The notes under the pieces are model-generated. The model had not been told where the DNA came from. It did no database searches and saw only the letters and a list, made by a program, of their open reading frames with translations. The position numbers and the translations under genes were made by a program. A DNA stretch of 64,000 bases from Trema orientale (Eukaryota; Streptophyta; Magnoliopsida; Rosales; Cannabaceae): NCBI GenBank assembly GCA_002914845.1, contig JXTC01000032.1, positions 686,705 through 750,704 on the forward strand, written 5' to 3'. How positions within the stretch are numbered: the stretch's first letter is position 1; the number at the start of each line of letters is the position of its first letter. This document shows positions 10,885 through 25,547 of the stretch, one piece after another.

Positions 10885-13800
10885 ATTTATGATATCAATT
10901 CCCATTTTGTATCTGTATTTGAAGATGTAATGTAATCCTTGCGTTCTCTATCTCTAGTTTGTTTTTCATCTTTTTTGTGTGGAGAAGTCCGAATACAGTG
11001 AATCTTGATTTAGTTCTGTTTTTACTCTTACATGAATTCTGTCGAAGAACAAGAGTTTGATCCTTTTGTATTCCTTCTTTAGATTTTTAGTTCATCCACT
11101 ATTGTGGTAATACTACTAATCGTACTTGTTGGGAAAGAGAAACAATTGTTGTTTATTTGTTTAATATATATATATTTTTTTTGTCCTTAAATATTTTCTT
11201 TACTTTTCTTTCTGTTCCTCTAATATTTGTTAATTCTAAATTTTAAGGATTGATTGTGACTCTGGAATGTATTTAGGAAGGCTACTTGGCGGATTATATC
11301 TTCATTTGGAGCGACAGCCGACATGGACATACTAGGACTTCTTTCTTTCACTTTACTCTGTCGTGGGTCGATGCAATTTGCTACTCCGTTAGTTCCTCCT
11401 CCACTCTCTCTCTCTCTGTGTCTCTAATACATTCTTGATGACATTAAATTGCAAGATTCAATTGTCGTCACTTATGGTAACTAAGATAAAAGTAGGTCGC
11501 ACTTTAAACTATGCTTGGTACATATAAGATTCTACTTTTAAATCTATGAAATCAATATTGGTTATCGTGTACTTCATATATGCGTGCACTTTTCCTATTC
11601 TATAACTTTATACTTTAAGTTATTGATTGCTACAGTATCAGCTGTCATAACTTTCTTATATATATTGGTTATCATGTAAGTTATTGATTGCAATTTAAAC
11701 CATGCATGTACTTGTAAGATTCTAATTTCAAAACCATTACATGAATATTGGTTATCGTGTACTTTATATGTGTATGCGCGTTCCATGTTCTATAAGTTTA
11801 TTATTTAAGTAATTGATTGCTACAGTATCGGCTGTTATAACTTTCTAATATATATTAGTTTTTCCTTTATTATAGTATTTTAGATGCCAATATTATATTT
11901 TTTGATCATTATCAGGATCATTTATGATATCGATTCCCATTGTCTCTGTATGTGAAGAGGTAATGTAATCTTTGCGTTCTTTATCTCTGGTTTATTTTTT
12001 ATCGTTTTTTAGAGGGGAAGCCTGAATTAAGTGATCTTGATTCAGTTTTGCTTTTATTCTTACATGAATTCTGTTGAAGAATAAGAGTTTGATCCTTTTT
12101 GTATTTTTTTTTCGCTTTTTTAGTTTGTCTACTATTGTGATAATACTGCTATTCTTACTTGTTGGGAAAGAGATCCAATTATTGTTTATTTGTCTAAGAT
12201 ATTTTTTTTTTTCATTTTGTCCTTAAATGTTTTCTTTAGTTTTCTTTCTGTTTCTTTAATATTAGTTAATTCTTAAATTTTAGGGAATGATTGTGACTCG
12301 AGAATGCCTATAGGAAGGCTATTAGGTGGATCGATCTGCACTTACGAGGACTTTTCTCTTTCACTTTACTCTATCGTGGATCGACGCGATTCCGGGACTC
12401 TGTTAGTTCCTCCTCTCTTACTCTCTCATACAATCTTGTTTAGATTGAATTGCATGATTTAAATTTCGTTACTTATGGTAATTAAGATTAAAATAGGTTG
12501 CACTTTAAACTATGCGTAGAACCTATAAGATTCTACTTTTAAAACTATGATATTAGTATTGGTTATCGTGTGCTTCATATATGCATCCGCTTTCCCTATT
12601 CTATAACTTTATACTTTAAGTTATTGATTGTTACAGTATCAACTGTCATAACATTCTAATATATATTGGTTATCGAGTATGTTATTGATTGCAATTGAAA
12701 CAATACATGTACTTGTAAGATTCTACTTTCAAAACCAAGATATGAATATTAATTATCGTGTATATATACGCGTTCCCTATTCTATAAGTTTATTTTTCAA
12801 GTTATTAATTGCTACAATATCAGCTGTCATGAATTTCTAATATATATTAGTTTTTTATTTATTATAGTATTTTAAATACCAATATTACATTCTTTGATCC
12901 TTATCAGGATCGTTTATGATATCGTTTCCCATTTTGTCTCTGTATTTGAATAGATAATATAATCCCTGCATTATCTTTCTCTAGTTTGATTTTTATCTTT
13001 TTTGTATGGGAAAGTCTGAATACAGTGAATTTTGATTCAATTATACTTTTACTCTTATATGAATTCTGTTAAAGAATAAGAGTTTGATCCTTTTGTATTC
13101 CTTTTTTGGATTTTTAGTTTGTCCACTATTGTGGTAAGACTTTTAATCGTACTTATTGGGAAAGAGAAATAATTATTGTTTATTTGTTTAAGATAATTTA
13201 TTTTATTTGTCCTTAAATATTTTCTTTAATTTTCATTCTGTTTCTTTAATATTTGTTAATTCTTAAATTTTAGGGTTTGATTGTGACTCATAAATGTGTA
13301 TAGGAAGGCTACTAGATGGATTACATCTTCATTTGAAGTAACAGCCGACCTGCACTTACGAGGACTTCTCTCTTTCACTTCACTCTATCTTGGACCGACA
13401 CAATTTTGGGACTCAGTTAGTTCTTCCTCCTTGCTTTCTCTTTCTAATACAATCTTGAAAAGATAAAGTTGAAAGATTTAAATGTCATCACTTATGGTAA
13501 CTATGATGAAAATAGGTTGCTCTTTCAACTATGCGTATAACCTATAGGATTCTACTTTCAAAACCATGATATCAATATTAGTTATCGTGTACTTCATATA
13601 TGCATGCACTTTCTCTGCTCTATAACTTTATGCTTTAAGTTATTGAGTGCTACAGTATCAGCTGTCGTAACTTTCTAATATATATTGGTTATCGTGTAAG
13701 GTATTGATTGCAACTTAAAACATGCATGTAATTGGAAGATTCTATTTTCAAAACCATGATAATAATATTGGTTATCGTGTACTTCATAAATGTATGCGCG

Positions 13801-14461
13801 TTCTCTAATCTATAAATTTATTATTTAAGTTATTGATTGCTACAGTATCAGCTATCACAACTTTTTAATATATCTTAGTTTTTTCTTTATTGCAGTATTT
13901 TAAATGCCAATATTAGATCTTTTGATCCTTATCAGGATCATTTATGTTATTGATTTCCATTTTGTCTCTATATTTGAAGATATAATGTAATCCTTGTGTT
14001 CTGTATCTCTGGTTTGTTTTTCATCATTTTTGTAAGTTGAAGTCTGAATAAGGTGAAGCTTGATTCAGTTCTACTTTTACTCTTACATGAATTCTGTTGA
14101 AGAACAAGAGTTAGATCCTTTTCGTATTCTTTTTTTGGATTTTTAATTTATCTACTATCGTGATAACAATACTAATCGTATTCATTGGGAAAGAAAAACA
14201 ATTGTTGTTTACTTATCTAAGATATTTTTTTTCATTTGTCCTTAAATGTTTTCTTTAATTTTCTTTCTGTTTTTTTAAACTTTGTTATTTCTTAAATTTT
14301 AGGAACTGATTATTACTTAGGATTGTATATAGAAAGGCCACTAGGTGGATTATGTCTTTGTTTGGAGCGACAGCCGACTCCTGTACTTACGAGGACTTCT
14401 CTCTTTCACTACACTCTGTCGTGGATCGAAACGATTTCGGGACTCTGTTAGTTCCTCCTTA

Positions 14462-14493
<32 letters not shown>

Positions 14494-15949
14494 AATACAA
14501 TCTTGAGGAGAATGAATTGCGAGATTCAAATTTCGTTACTTATTGTAACTAAGATGAAAATAAGTTGCTCTTTCAACCATGCTTATAACCTACAGGATTC
14601 TACTTTCAAAATAAAGATATCAATATTGGTTATCGTGTACTTCATATATGTATGCGTTTTCTCTTTTCAATAAGATTATTCTTTAAGTTATTGATTGCTA
14701 CAATATCAATTGTCATAACTTTCTAATATATATTAGTTATCGAGTAAGTTATTGATTGCAATTTAAACCATGAATATACTTATAAGATTCTACTTTCAAA
14801 ATCATGATATCAACATTGGTTATCGTGTACTTTATATATGTACGCACGTTTCCAGTTCTGTATGTTTATTATTTTAGTTATTGGTTGCTACAGTATCAGC
14901 TGTCATAACTTTCTAATATATATTAGGTTTTTCTTTATTATAGTATTTTAGATGCCAATATTACATCTTTTGATCCTTATGAGGATCATTTATGTTATTG
15001 ATTTCTATTTTGCCTCTGTATTTGAAGAGGTAATGTAATCCCTGCGTTCTGTATCTCTTGTTTGTTTTTGATCGTTTTTGTAAGTTGAAGTCTGAATAAG
15101 GTGAATCTTGATTCAGTTCTACTTTTACTCTTACCTTAATTCTATTGAAGAACAGGAGATTGATCCTTTTTGTATTCTTTTTTTAGATTTTTAGTTTATC
15201 CACTATTGTGTTAATACTACTAATCGTGCTTGTTGGGAACGAGAAATTATTGTTGTTTATTTGTCTAATTTATTTTTTTTCATCTGTCCTTAAATGATTT
15301 TTTTAGTTTTCTTTCTATTTCTTTAATATTTGATAATTATTAAATTTTAGTGATTGATTGTGACTCAGGAATGTATATAGGAAGGTTACTAGGTGGATTA
15401 TGTCATCATTTGGTGCGAGAGCCGACCTGCAGTTAGGTGGACTTCTCTCTTTCACTACACTCTGTCGTGGGTTGATGCGATTTTTGGACTCAGTTAGTTC
15501 CTCCTCTCTCACTCTCTCATACAATCTTGTGGAGATTGAATTGCATGATTCAAATTTCGTTACTATGGTAACTAAGGTGAAATTATGTTGCATATTAAAC
15601 TATGTGTATTACCTATAAGAATCTACATTCAAAACGATGATATCAATATTGTTTATCATGTACTTCATATATGCATGCGCTTTCCATATCCTATAAGTTT
15701 ATTCTCTAAGTTATTGATTGCTACAGTATCAGCTATCCTAACTTTCTAATATATTTTGGTTATTGAGTAAGTTGTTGATTGCAATTTAAACCATGCATGT
15801 ACTTGTAAGATTCTACTTTCAAAACTATGATATGAATATTGGTTATTGTAATATGCGCGTTCCCTGTTGTATATATTTATTCTTTAAGTTGTTGATACTA
15901 CAGTATCAGCTGTCAAGACTTTGTAATATATATTAGTTTTTTCATTATT

Positions 15950-16270
15950 ATGGTATTTTAAATACCAATATTACGTCGATCCTTATCAGGATCATTTATG
16001 ATATCGATTCCTATTTTGTCTGTAGTTAAAGAGGTAATGTAATCACTGCGTTCTCTATCTCTGGTTTATTTTTTATCTTTTTTTTTTTTTGGAAAAGTCT
16101 GAATCGTCTAGTATTTTAGATACTAACATTACGTCCTTTGATCTTATTAGGATCATTCAAGATATCAATACTCATTTTGTCTCTGTTTATGAAAAGGTAA
16201 TGTAATCCCTGCGTTCTCTATCTCTGGTTTGTCTTTCATATTTTTTATATGGGGAAGTTTGAATACTGTG
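15950..16270 (+). repeat. Local 160-bp duplication inside one array unit
   Basis: Within the 1167-bp unit starting at 15351, the segment around the palindrome and donor (TTACGTC, GATC..TATTAGGATC, AGAGGTAATGTAATC) occurs twice in a row, at about 15950-16105 and about 16110-16270. The two copies differ at several bases. This accounts for the extra length of the unit. Confidence 0.75.
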
Positions 16271-18835
16271 AATCTTGATTCAGTTCTGTTTTTACTCTTA
16301 CAGGAATTCTGTTGAGGAATAAGAGTTTGATCCTTTTTGTATTCCTCTTTTGGGTTTTTAGTTTATCCACTATTGTGGTAATACTACTCAACATAGTTGC
16401 TGAGAAAGAGAAACAATTGTTGTTTATTTGTCTAAGTTATTTTATTTTATTTGTCCTTAAATGTTTTCTTACATTTTCTTTTTGTTTCTTTAATATTTAT
16501 TATTTCTTAAATTTTAGGGATTGATTAAGACTCACGAATGTGTATCAGAAGACTACTAGATGGATTATGTCTTCATTTGGAGCACCAGCCAACCTGTACT
16601 TACGAGGACTTCTCTCTTTCACTTCACTCTGTTTTGGATCGACACAATTCTAGGATTCTGTTAGTTTTTTTTCTCTCTCTCTCTCTCTCTCTTTCTAATA
16701 CAATATTGAGGAGATTAAATTGCATGATTCAAATGTCATCACTTATGATAACTAAGATGAAAATAGGTTGCACTTTAAACTACACATATGACCTTTAATA
16801 TTCTACTTTCAAAACCTTGTTTTTAATATTGATTATTGTGTACTTCATATATGCATGTGCTTTCTATGTTCTATAAGTCTATTCTTTAAGTTATTGATTG
16901 TTACAGTATCAGTTGTCATAACTTTCTAATATATATTGCTTATCGTTTAAGTTATTGATTGCAATTTAAACCATGCATGTACTTGTAAGATTCTACTTTC
17001 AAAAGTATGATATGAATATTAGTTATATGTATGCGCATTCACTGTTCTATTAGTTTATTCTTTAAGTTATGGATTCCTACATTATCAGTTGTCATGACTT
17101 TCTAATATATATTAGTTTTTTCATTATTTTAGTATTTTAAATACCAATATTACATCCTTTGATACTTATCAGGATCATTTGTGATATCGATTCCCATTTT
17201 GTCTTTGTATTTGAACAGGTAATGTAATCTCTGCGTTCTCTATCTCTGATTTGTTTTTCGTCTTTTTTGTATTGGGAAGTCTGAATACAGTGAATCTTGA
17301 TTTAGTTCTGTTTTTACTCTTACAGGAATTTTGTTTGAAGACAAGAGCTTGATCCTTTTTGTATTCCTCTTTTAGGTTTTTGTGGTAATACTCTTAAACA
17401 TAGTTACTGGCAAAGAGAAACAATTGTTGTTTATTTGCCTTAAACATTTAATTTTATTTGTCCTTAAATGTTTTCTTTAATTTTCTTTCTATTTCTTTAA
17501 TATTTGTTAATTAAATTTTAGGGATTGATTGTGACTCAGGAATGTGTAAAGGAAGGCTAATATGTGGATTACGTCTTCATTTGGAGTGCTAGTTGTCCTG
17601 CACTTACGAGGATTTCTCTCTTTCACTTCACTTTATGTTAGATCGACCTAATTTTTTGACTCAGTTAGTTCCTCCACTCTCCCTCCCTTCCTTTCTCTCT
17701 CTCTCTCTCTCTAATACAATCTTGGGGACGTTAAATTGCATGATTCAAATGTCATCACTTGTGGTAACTAAGATGAAAATAGGTTGCACTTTAAACTATG
17801 CGTATAACCTGTGAGATTCTACTTTCAAAACCATAATATCAATATTGGTTATTGTGTACTTCATATATGCATGCGTTTTTCCTGTTCTTTAAGTTTATTC
17901 TTTAAGTTATTGGTTGCTACAGTATTAGCTGTCATAACTTTCTGATGTATATTGATTATCGTGTATGTTATTGATTGGAATTTAACCCATGCATGTACTT
18001 ATAAAATTTTACTTTCAAAACCGTGATATGAATATTAGTTATCGTGTACTTCATATATATGTATGTGCGTTCCCTGTTGTATAAGTTTATTCTTCAAGTT
18101 ATTGATTGCTATAGTATCAGCTGTCGTAATTTTTTAATATAGATTAGTTTTTTCTTTATTGTAGTATTTTAAATACCAATATTACTTTGATACTTATCAG
18201 GATCATTTATGATATCGATTCCCATTCTGTCTTTATATTTGAAGAGGTAATGTAATCCCTGCATTCTTTATTTCTGGTTTGATTTTCATATTTTTTGTAT
18301 GGGGAAGTCTGAATAGAGTGAATCTTGACTCAGTTCTGTTTTTTCTTTTTTAGGAATTCTGTTGAAGAATAATAGTTTGATCCTTTTTGTATTCCTCTTT
18401 TCGGTTTTTTGTTTATCCATTATTGTGATAATACTACTAAATATAGTTCCTGAGAAAGAGAAACAGTTGTTATTTATTTGTCTAAGATAATTTATTTTAT
18501 TTGTCCTCAAATGTTTTTTCTAATTTTCTTTCTGTTTCTTTAATATTTGTTAATTCTTAAATATTAGAGATTGATTGTGACTCTAGAATGTGTGTAGGAA
18601 GGCGACTAGATGAATTATGTCTTCATTTGGAGCAACAGCTGACCTGCACTTACGAGGACTTTTCTCTTTCACTTCACTCTGTGATTGACGTAATTTTGAG
18701 ACTCAGTTAGTTCCTCTCCTCTCTCTCTCTCTCTCTAATATAATATTGAGGAGATTAAATTACATGATTCAAACATCGTCACTTATGGTAACCAAGTTGA
18801 ACATAGGTTGCACTTTAAACTATGCGTATAACCTA

Positions 18836-19170
18836 TAAGATTCTACTTTCAAAGCAATGATATCAATATTGGTTATCGTGTACATCATATATGCATGCGA
18901 TTTCCCAGTTCTATAAGTTTACTCTTTTTGTTATTAATTGCTACAGTATCAATTGTCATAACTTTCTAAAATACATTGGTTATCGTGTAAGTTATTGAGT
19001 GTAATTTAAACCACGCATGTACTTGTAAGATTCTACTTTCAAAATCATGATATGAATATTGGTTATCGTGTACCTCATATATGTATGTGTGTTCCTTGTT
19101 CTGTAAGTATATTCTTTATGTTATTGATTGCTACAGTATCCGCTGTCATGACTTTTTAATATATATTAGT
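18836..19170 (+). repeat. Two half-repeats inside one unit (representative)
   Basis: In the unit at 18568, AAGATTCTACTTTCAAA starts two similar stretches, near 18836 and 19027. Each runs through GGTTATCGTGTAC, an ATATATG.ATG stretch, TATTGATTGCTACAGTATC and a CTTT-type stretch. The spacing is about 190 bp. The same arrangement is seen in nearly all full-length units, so the macrosatellite unit itself contains an older internal duplication. Confidence 0.85.
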
Positions 19171-21806
19171 TTTTTCATTATTATAGTTACCAATATTACG
19201 TCCTTTGATCTTATTAGGATTATTTATGATATCGATTCCCATTTTGTCTTCGTATATGAAGAGGTAATGTAATCCATGCGTTATCTCTCTCTGGTTTGTT
19301 TCTAATATTTTTTGTCTGGGGAAGTTTGAATTCTGTGAATCTTAATTCAGTTCTGTTTTTACTCTTACAGGAATTCTGTTGAAGAATAAGAATTTGATCC
19401 TTTTTATATTCTTTTGGGTTTTTAGTTTTTTCACTATTGTGATAATACTACAAAATATAGTTGCTAAGAAAGAAAAAATTATTGTTTATTTGTCTAAGTT
19501 ATTCTATTTTATTTGTCCTTTAATGTTTTCATTTATTTTCTTTCTGTTTCTTTAATATTTGTTAATTTTTAAATTTTAGGGATTGATTGCGACTCATGAA
19601 TGTGTATCAGAAGACTACTAGGTGGATTATGTCTTTATTTGGAGCACCAGCTAACTTGTACTTACGAGGACTTCTCTCTTTCACTCCACTATATCTTGGA
19701 TCGACGCAATTCTAAGACTCAGTTTGTTTCTCCTCTCTCTCTCTCCCTCTCTCTCTCTCTCTCTTTCTAATACAATCTTGAGGAGATTAAGTTGCATGAT
19801 TCAAATGTCGTCACTTAAGGTATCTAAGATGAAAATAGGTTGCACTTTAAACTACACGTATAACCTTTAATATTCTACTTTCAAAACTGTGTTATTAATA
19901 TTGGTTATTGTGTACTTTATATATGCATGCGCTTTCTTTGTTCTATAAGTTTATTCTTTAAGTTATTAATTGCTACAGTATCAGTTGTCATAACTTTCTA
20001 ATATATATTGGTTATTGTATAAGTTATTGATTACAATTTAAACCATGCATGTACTTGTAAGATTCCACTTTCAAAACTATGATATAAATATTGGTTATCG
20101 TGTACTTCATATATGTATGCACGTTCCATGTGCTATAAGTTTATTCTTTCAGTTATTGATTGCTACAGTATCAGCTGTCATGACTTTTAATTATATATTG
20201 GTTTTTTTTTTCCTTATTTTAGTATTTTATATACCAATATTACATTCTTTGATCTTTACCGGGATCAGTTATGATATCGATTCCCATTCTCTCTGTATTT
20301 GAAGAGGTAATTTAATCTCTGCGTTGTCTATTGCTGGTTTGTTTTTCATCTTTATTGTTTTAGGAAGTCTGAATACAGTTAATCTTGATTCAGTTCTGTT
20401 TTTACTCTTACACGAATTCTGTTGAGTAACAAGAGTTTGATCCCTTTTGTATTCCTATTTTGGGTTTTTAGTTTTTCCGCTATTGTGGTAATACTACCAA
20501 ACATAATTGCTGGGAAAGAGAAACAATTGTTGTTTACTTATCTTAAGATATTTTATTTTATTTGTCTTTAAATGTTTTCTTCAGTTTTCTTTAATATTTG
20601 TTAATTCTTAAATTTTGGGGATTAATTGTGACTCAGAAATGTTTATAGGAAGGCTACTAGGTAGATTATATCTTCATTTGGAGCGATAGTCGATCTGCAC
20701 TTATGAGGACTTCTCTCTTTTACTTCACTCGGTCTTAGATTGACGCAATTTCAGGACTCAGTTAGTTCCTCCTCTCTCTCTCTCTCTTCTCTCTCTCTCT
20801 AATACAGTCTTGAGGAGATTAAATTGAATGATTTAAATATCGTCACTTATGATAACTAAGATGAAAATAGTTTGTACTTTAAACTATGTGTATAACCTAT
20901 AAGATTCTACTTTCAAAACCATGATATCAATATTGGTTATCGTGTACTTCGACTATGCATGCGCTTTCCCTGTTTTATAAGTTTATTATTTATGTTATTG
21001 ATTGCTACAGTATTCACTATCATAGTTTTCTAATATACATTGGTTATCGTGTAAGTTATTGATTGCAATTTAAACCATGCATGTACTTGTAAGATTCTAC
21101 TTTCAAAACCATGATATAAATATTGGTTATCGTTTACTTCATATATGTATGCGCGTTCCCTATTTTATAAGTTTATTCTTTAAGTTATGGATTGCTACAG
21201 TATCAATTGTCATGACTTTCTAATATATATTAGTTTTTTTACTATTTTAGTATCTTAAATACCAATATTACATCATTTGATACTTATTAGGATCATTTAT
21301 GATATCGATTCCCATTTCGTCTCTGTATTTGAAGAGGTAATATAATCCATACGTTCTCTATCTCTGGTTTGTTTTTTGTCTCTTTAAAATAGGAAAGTCT
21401 GAATACAATGAATCTTAATTCAATTCTTATTTAACTCTTATATGATTTCTGTTGAAGAAAAAGAATTTGATCCTTTTGTATTCTTTTTTTGGATGTTTAG
21501 TTTATCCACTATTGTGGTAGTACTACTAATCGTACTTTTTGGGAAAGAGAAACAACTATTGTTTATTTGTCTAAGATATTCTATTTTACTTGTCCTTAAA
21601 TGTTTTCTTTAATTTTCTTTTTGTTTCTTTAATATTTGTTAATTGTTTAATTTTAGGGATTGATTGCGGCTCAGGATTGTATAAAGGAAGAAGACTAATA
21701 GGTGGATTATGTCTTCTTTTAGAGCACCAGCCGACTTGCACTTACGAGTACTTCTCTCTTTTACTTCACTCTGTCTTGGATCGATAAAATTCAGGGACGT
21801 AGTTAC

Positions 21807-21837
<31 letters not shown>

Positions 21838-24800
21838 AATACAATCTTAAGGAGATTAAATTGCATGATTCAAATGTCGCCACATATGATAACTAAGATG
21901 AAAATAGGTTGCACTTTAAACTGTGTATAACTTATAAGATTCTACTTTCGAAAGTATGATATGAATATTGGTGATCGTGTACATCATATATGTATGCGCA
22001 TTCCCTATTCTACAAGTTTATTCTTTAAGTTATTGATTGCTATAGTATTAGCTGTCATTGCTTTCTAATATATATTAGTTTTTTCTTTATTGTAATATTT
22101 TATATACCAATATTACATCCTTTGATCCTTATCATGATCATTTATGATATCGATTCCCATTTTGTGTCTGTATTTGTAAAGATAATGTAATCTCTACGTT
22201 CTATATATTTGGCATGTTTTTCATCTTTATTGTATGGGGAAGTCTGAATACAGTGAATCTTGATTCAGATCTACTTTTATTCTTGCAGGAATTCTGTTGA
22301 AGATCAAGAGTCTGATCCTTTTGGTATTCCTCCTTTGGGTTTTTAGTTTATCCACTTTTGTGGTAATACTACTAAACATAGTTGTTGGGAAAGAGAAACA
22401 ATTGTTATTTATTTGTCTATGATATTTCATTTTGTTTGTCTTTAAATGTTTTCTAAAATTTTAGGGATTGATTGTGACTCAGGAATGTGTATAGGAAGGC
22501 TACTAGGTGGATTATGTTTTCATTTGTAGTGCCAGCTGACCTGCACTTACAAAGAGTTCTCTCTTTCACTTCACTCTATCTTAGATCGATGTAATTCTAG
22601 GACTCAGTTAGTTTCTCCTCTCTCTTTCTCTCTCTCTCTCTCTCTGTGTCTAATACAATCTCGAGGATATTAAATTGTTTGATTCAAATGTCGTCATTTA
22701 TGATAACTAAAATGAAAATAGGTTGCACTTTAAACTATTCGTATAACTTATAAGATTGGATTTTACAAAACCATGATATCAATATTGGTTATCGTGTACC
22801 TCATATATGCATGCGCTTTTCTTGTTCTATAAGTTTATTCTTTATGTTATTGATTGCTACAGTAGTAGCTATCATAACTTTCTAATGGTGTAAGTTATTG
22901 ATTGCAATTTAAATCATGATATGAATATTGGTTATCGTATACCTCATATATGTATGCGCGTTCCTTATTCTGTAAGTTTATTTTTTAAGTTAGTGACTGC
23001 TACAGTATTACATGTCATGACTTTATAATATATATTAATTTTTTCTTTATTATGAGATTTTAAATACCAATATTACATCGTTTGATCCTTATCAGGATCG
23101 TTTATGATATCGATTCCTATATTCTCTCTATATTTAAAAAGGTATTGTAATCCCTGCATTATTTATCTCTGGTTTATTTTTCATCTTTTTTTCATGGGGA
23201 AGTCTGAATATAGTGAATCTTGAGTCAGTTCTGTTTTTACTCTTACAAGAATTATATTGAAGAACAAGAGTTTGATTCTTTTTGTAATCCTCTTGTGTTT
23301 TTAGTTTATCTAATATTATGGTAATACTACTAAAAATACTTGCTGGGAAAAAGAAACAATTGTTATTTTTTTGTCTAAGATATTTTACTTTATTTGTCCT
23401 TAAATATTTCCTTTAATTTTCTTTCTGTTTCTTTAATATTTGCCAATTCTTAAATTTTAGGGATTGATTGCGACTTAGGAATGTGTATAGGAAGGCTAAT
23501 AGGTGGATTATGCCTTCATTCGGAGCGCCAGCCGACTTGCACATACGTGGACTTCTTTCTTTCACTTCACTCTGTCTTGGATCGACACAATTTTTGGACT
23601 CAGTTAGTTCCTCCCCCTCTCTTTCTCTTTCTAATACAATCTTGAGGAGATTAAGTTGAAATATTCAAATGTCATTACTTATGATAACTAAGATGAAAAT
23701 CGGTTGCATTTTAAATTATGCGTATAACCTATAAGATTCTACTTTCAAAACCGTGATATAAATATTGGTTATTTTGTACTTCATATATGCATGCGCTTTT
23801 CCTATTCTATAAGTTTATTATTTAAGTTATTGATTGCTACATTATCAGCTATCGTAACTTCCTAATATATATTGGTTATCGTGTAAGTTATCGATTGCAC
23901 TTTAAACCATGCATGTACTTGTAAGATTCTACTTTTAAAACCTTGATATCAATATTAGTTATTGTGTACTTCATATATGTATGCGCTTTCCATATTTTAT
24001 AAGTTTATGTTTTAAGTTACTGACTGCTACAATATCAGATGTCATGATTTTCTAATATATATTAATTTTTTCTTTATTGTGGTATATTAAATACTGATAT
24101 TATATCGTTCGATCCTTATCATGATCATTTTTTATATCGATTCTCATTTTCTCTCTATATTTGAAGAGTAATGTAATCCCTGCATTCTCTATCTCTGTTT
24201 TGTTTTTCATCTTTTTTATATGTGGAGGTCTGAATATAGTGAATCTTGATTTAATTCTGCTTTTACTCTTGTAGGAATTCTGTTGAAGAACAAGAGTCTG
24301 ATCTTTTTTGTATTCTATTTTCGGATTTTTAGTTTATCCACTATTGTGGCAATACTACTAAGCATAGTTGTTGGGAAAGAGAAACAATTATTGTTTATTT
24401 GTCTATAGTATTTCATTTTAGTTGTCCTTAAACGTTTTCTTTATATTTCTTTCTGTTTCTTTAATATTTGTTAATTCTTAAATTTAAGGGATTGATTATG
24501 ACTCTGGAATGTGTATAGGAATGCTACTAAGTGAATTATGTATTCATTTGGAGTGACAACCAACCTGCACTTACGAAGACTTCTCTCTTTCACTTCACTC
24601 TGTGATTGACACGATTTTGGGACTCAATTAGTTTCTCCTCTCTCTCTCTCTAATACAATCTTGATGAGATTAAATTGAATGGTTCAAACGTTGTTAACGT
24701 TGTTACTTATGGTAACTAAGTTGAAAATTAGTTGCACTATAAACAATGCGTAGAACCTATAAGATTCTGCTTTCAAAACCATGATATTTGTATTTGTTAT

Positions 24801-25509
24801 CGTGTATTTTATATATGCATATGCTTTTCCTTTTTAGTAAGTTTATTTTTTAAGTTATTGATCGTTATAGCATTAGCTGCATAACTTTCTAATATATATT
24901 GGTTGTCGTGTAAGTTATTGATTGCTACAGTATCAGATATCATGATTTTCTAATATATATTAATTTTTTATTTATTATGGTATTTAAAATACCAATATTA
25001 CATCCTTTGATCCTTATCAGGATCGTTTATGATATCGATTCCCATTTTGTCTCTGTATTTGTAGAGGTAATGTAATTCTGCGTTTTATATCTCTGGTTTG
25101 TTCTTCATCTTTATTGTCGGGGAAGTCTGAATACAGCGAATCTTGATTCAGTTCTGTTTTTACTCATGCAGGAATTCTGTTGAAGAACAAGAGTCTGATC
25201 CTTTTTGTATTCCTCTTTTGGGTTCTTAGTTTATCCACTATTGTGGTAATACTACTAAACATAGTTATTGGGAAAGAGAAATAATTGTTGTTTATTTGTC
25301 ATTAAATGTCTTCTTTAATTTTTTTTCTATTTCTTTAATGTTTGTTATTTCTTAAATTTAAGGGATTGATTGTGACTCAGGAATGCGTATAGGAATGTTG
25401 CTAGGTAAATTATGTCTTCATTTGGAGCGCCGGCTGACCTACGATTACGAGGACTTCTCTCTTTCACTTCGCTCTGTCTTGAATCGACACAATTTTGGAA
25501 CTCAGTTAG

Positions 25510-25547
<38 letters not shown>

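Noticed and set aside
21709..21930. Ser-Leu repeat proteins in the array
   Set aside because: The repeated SLSLSL parts are translations of the (CT)n tract and differ in length from unit to unit. They do not represent protein repeats under selection.
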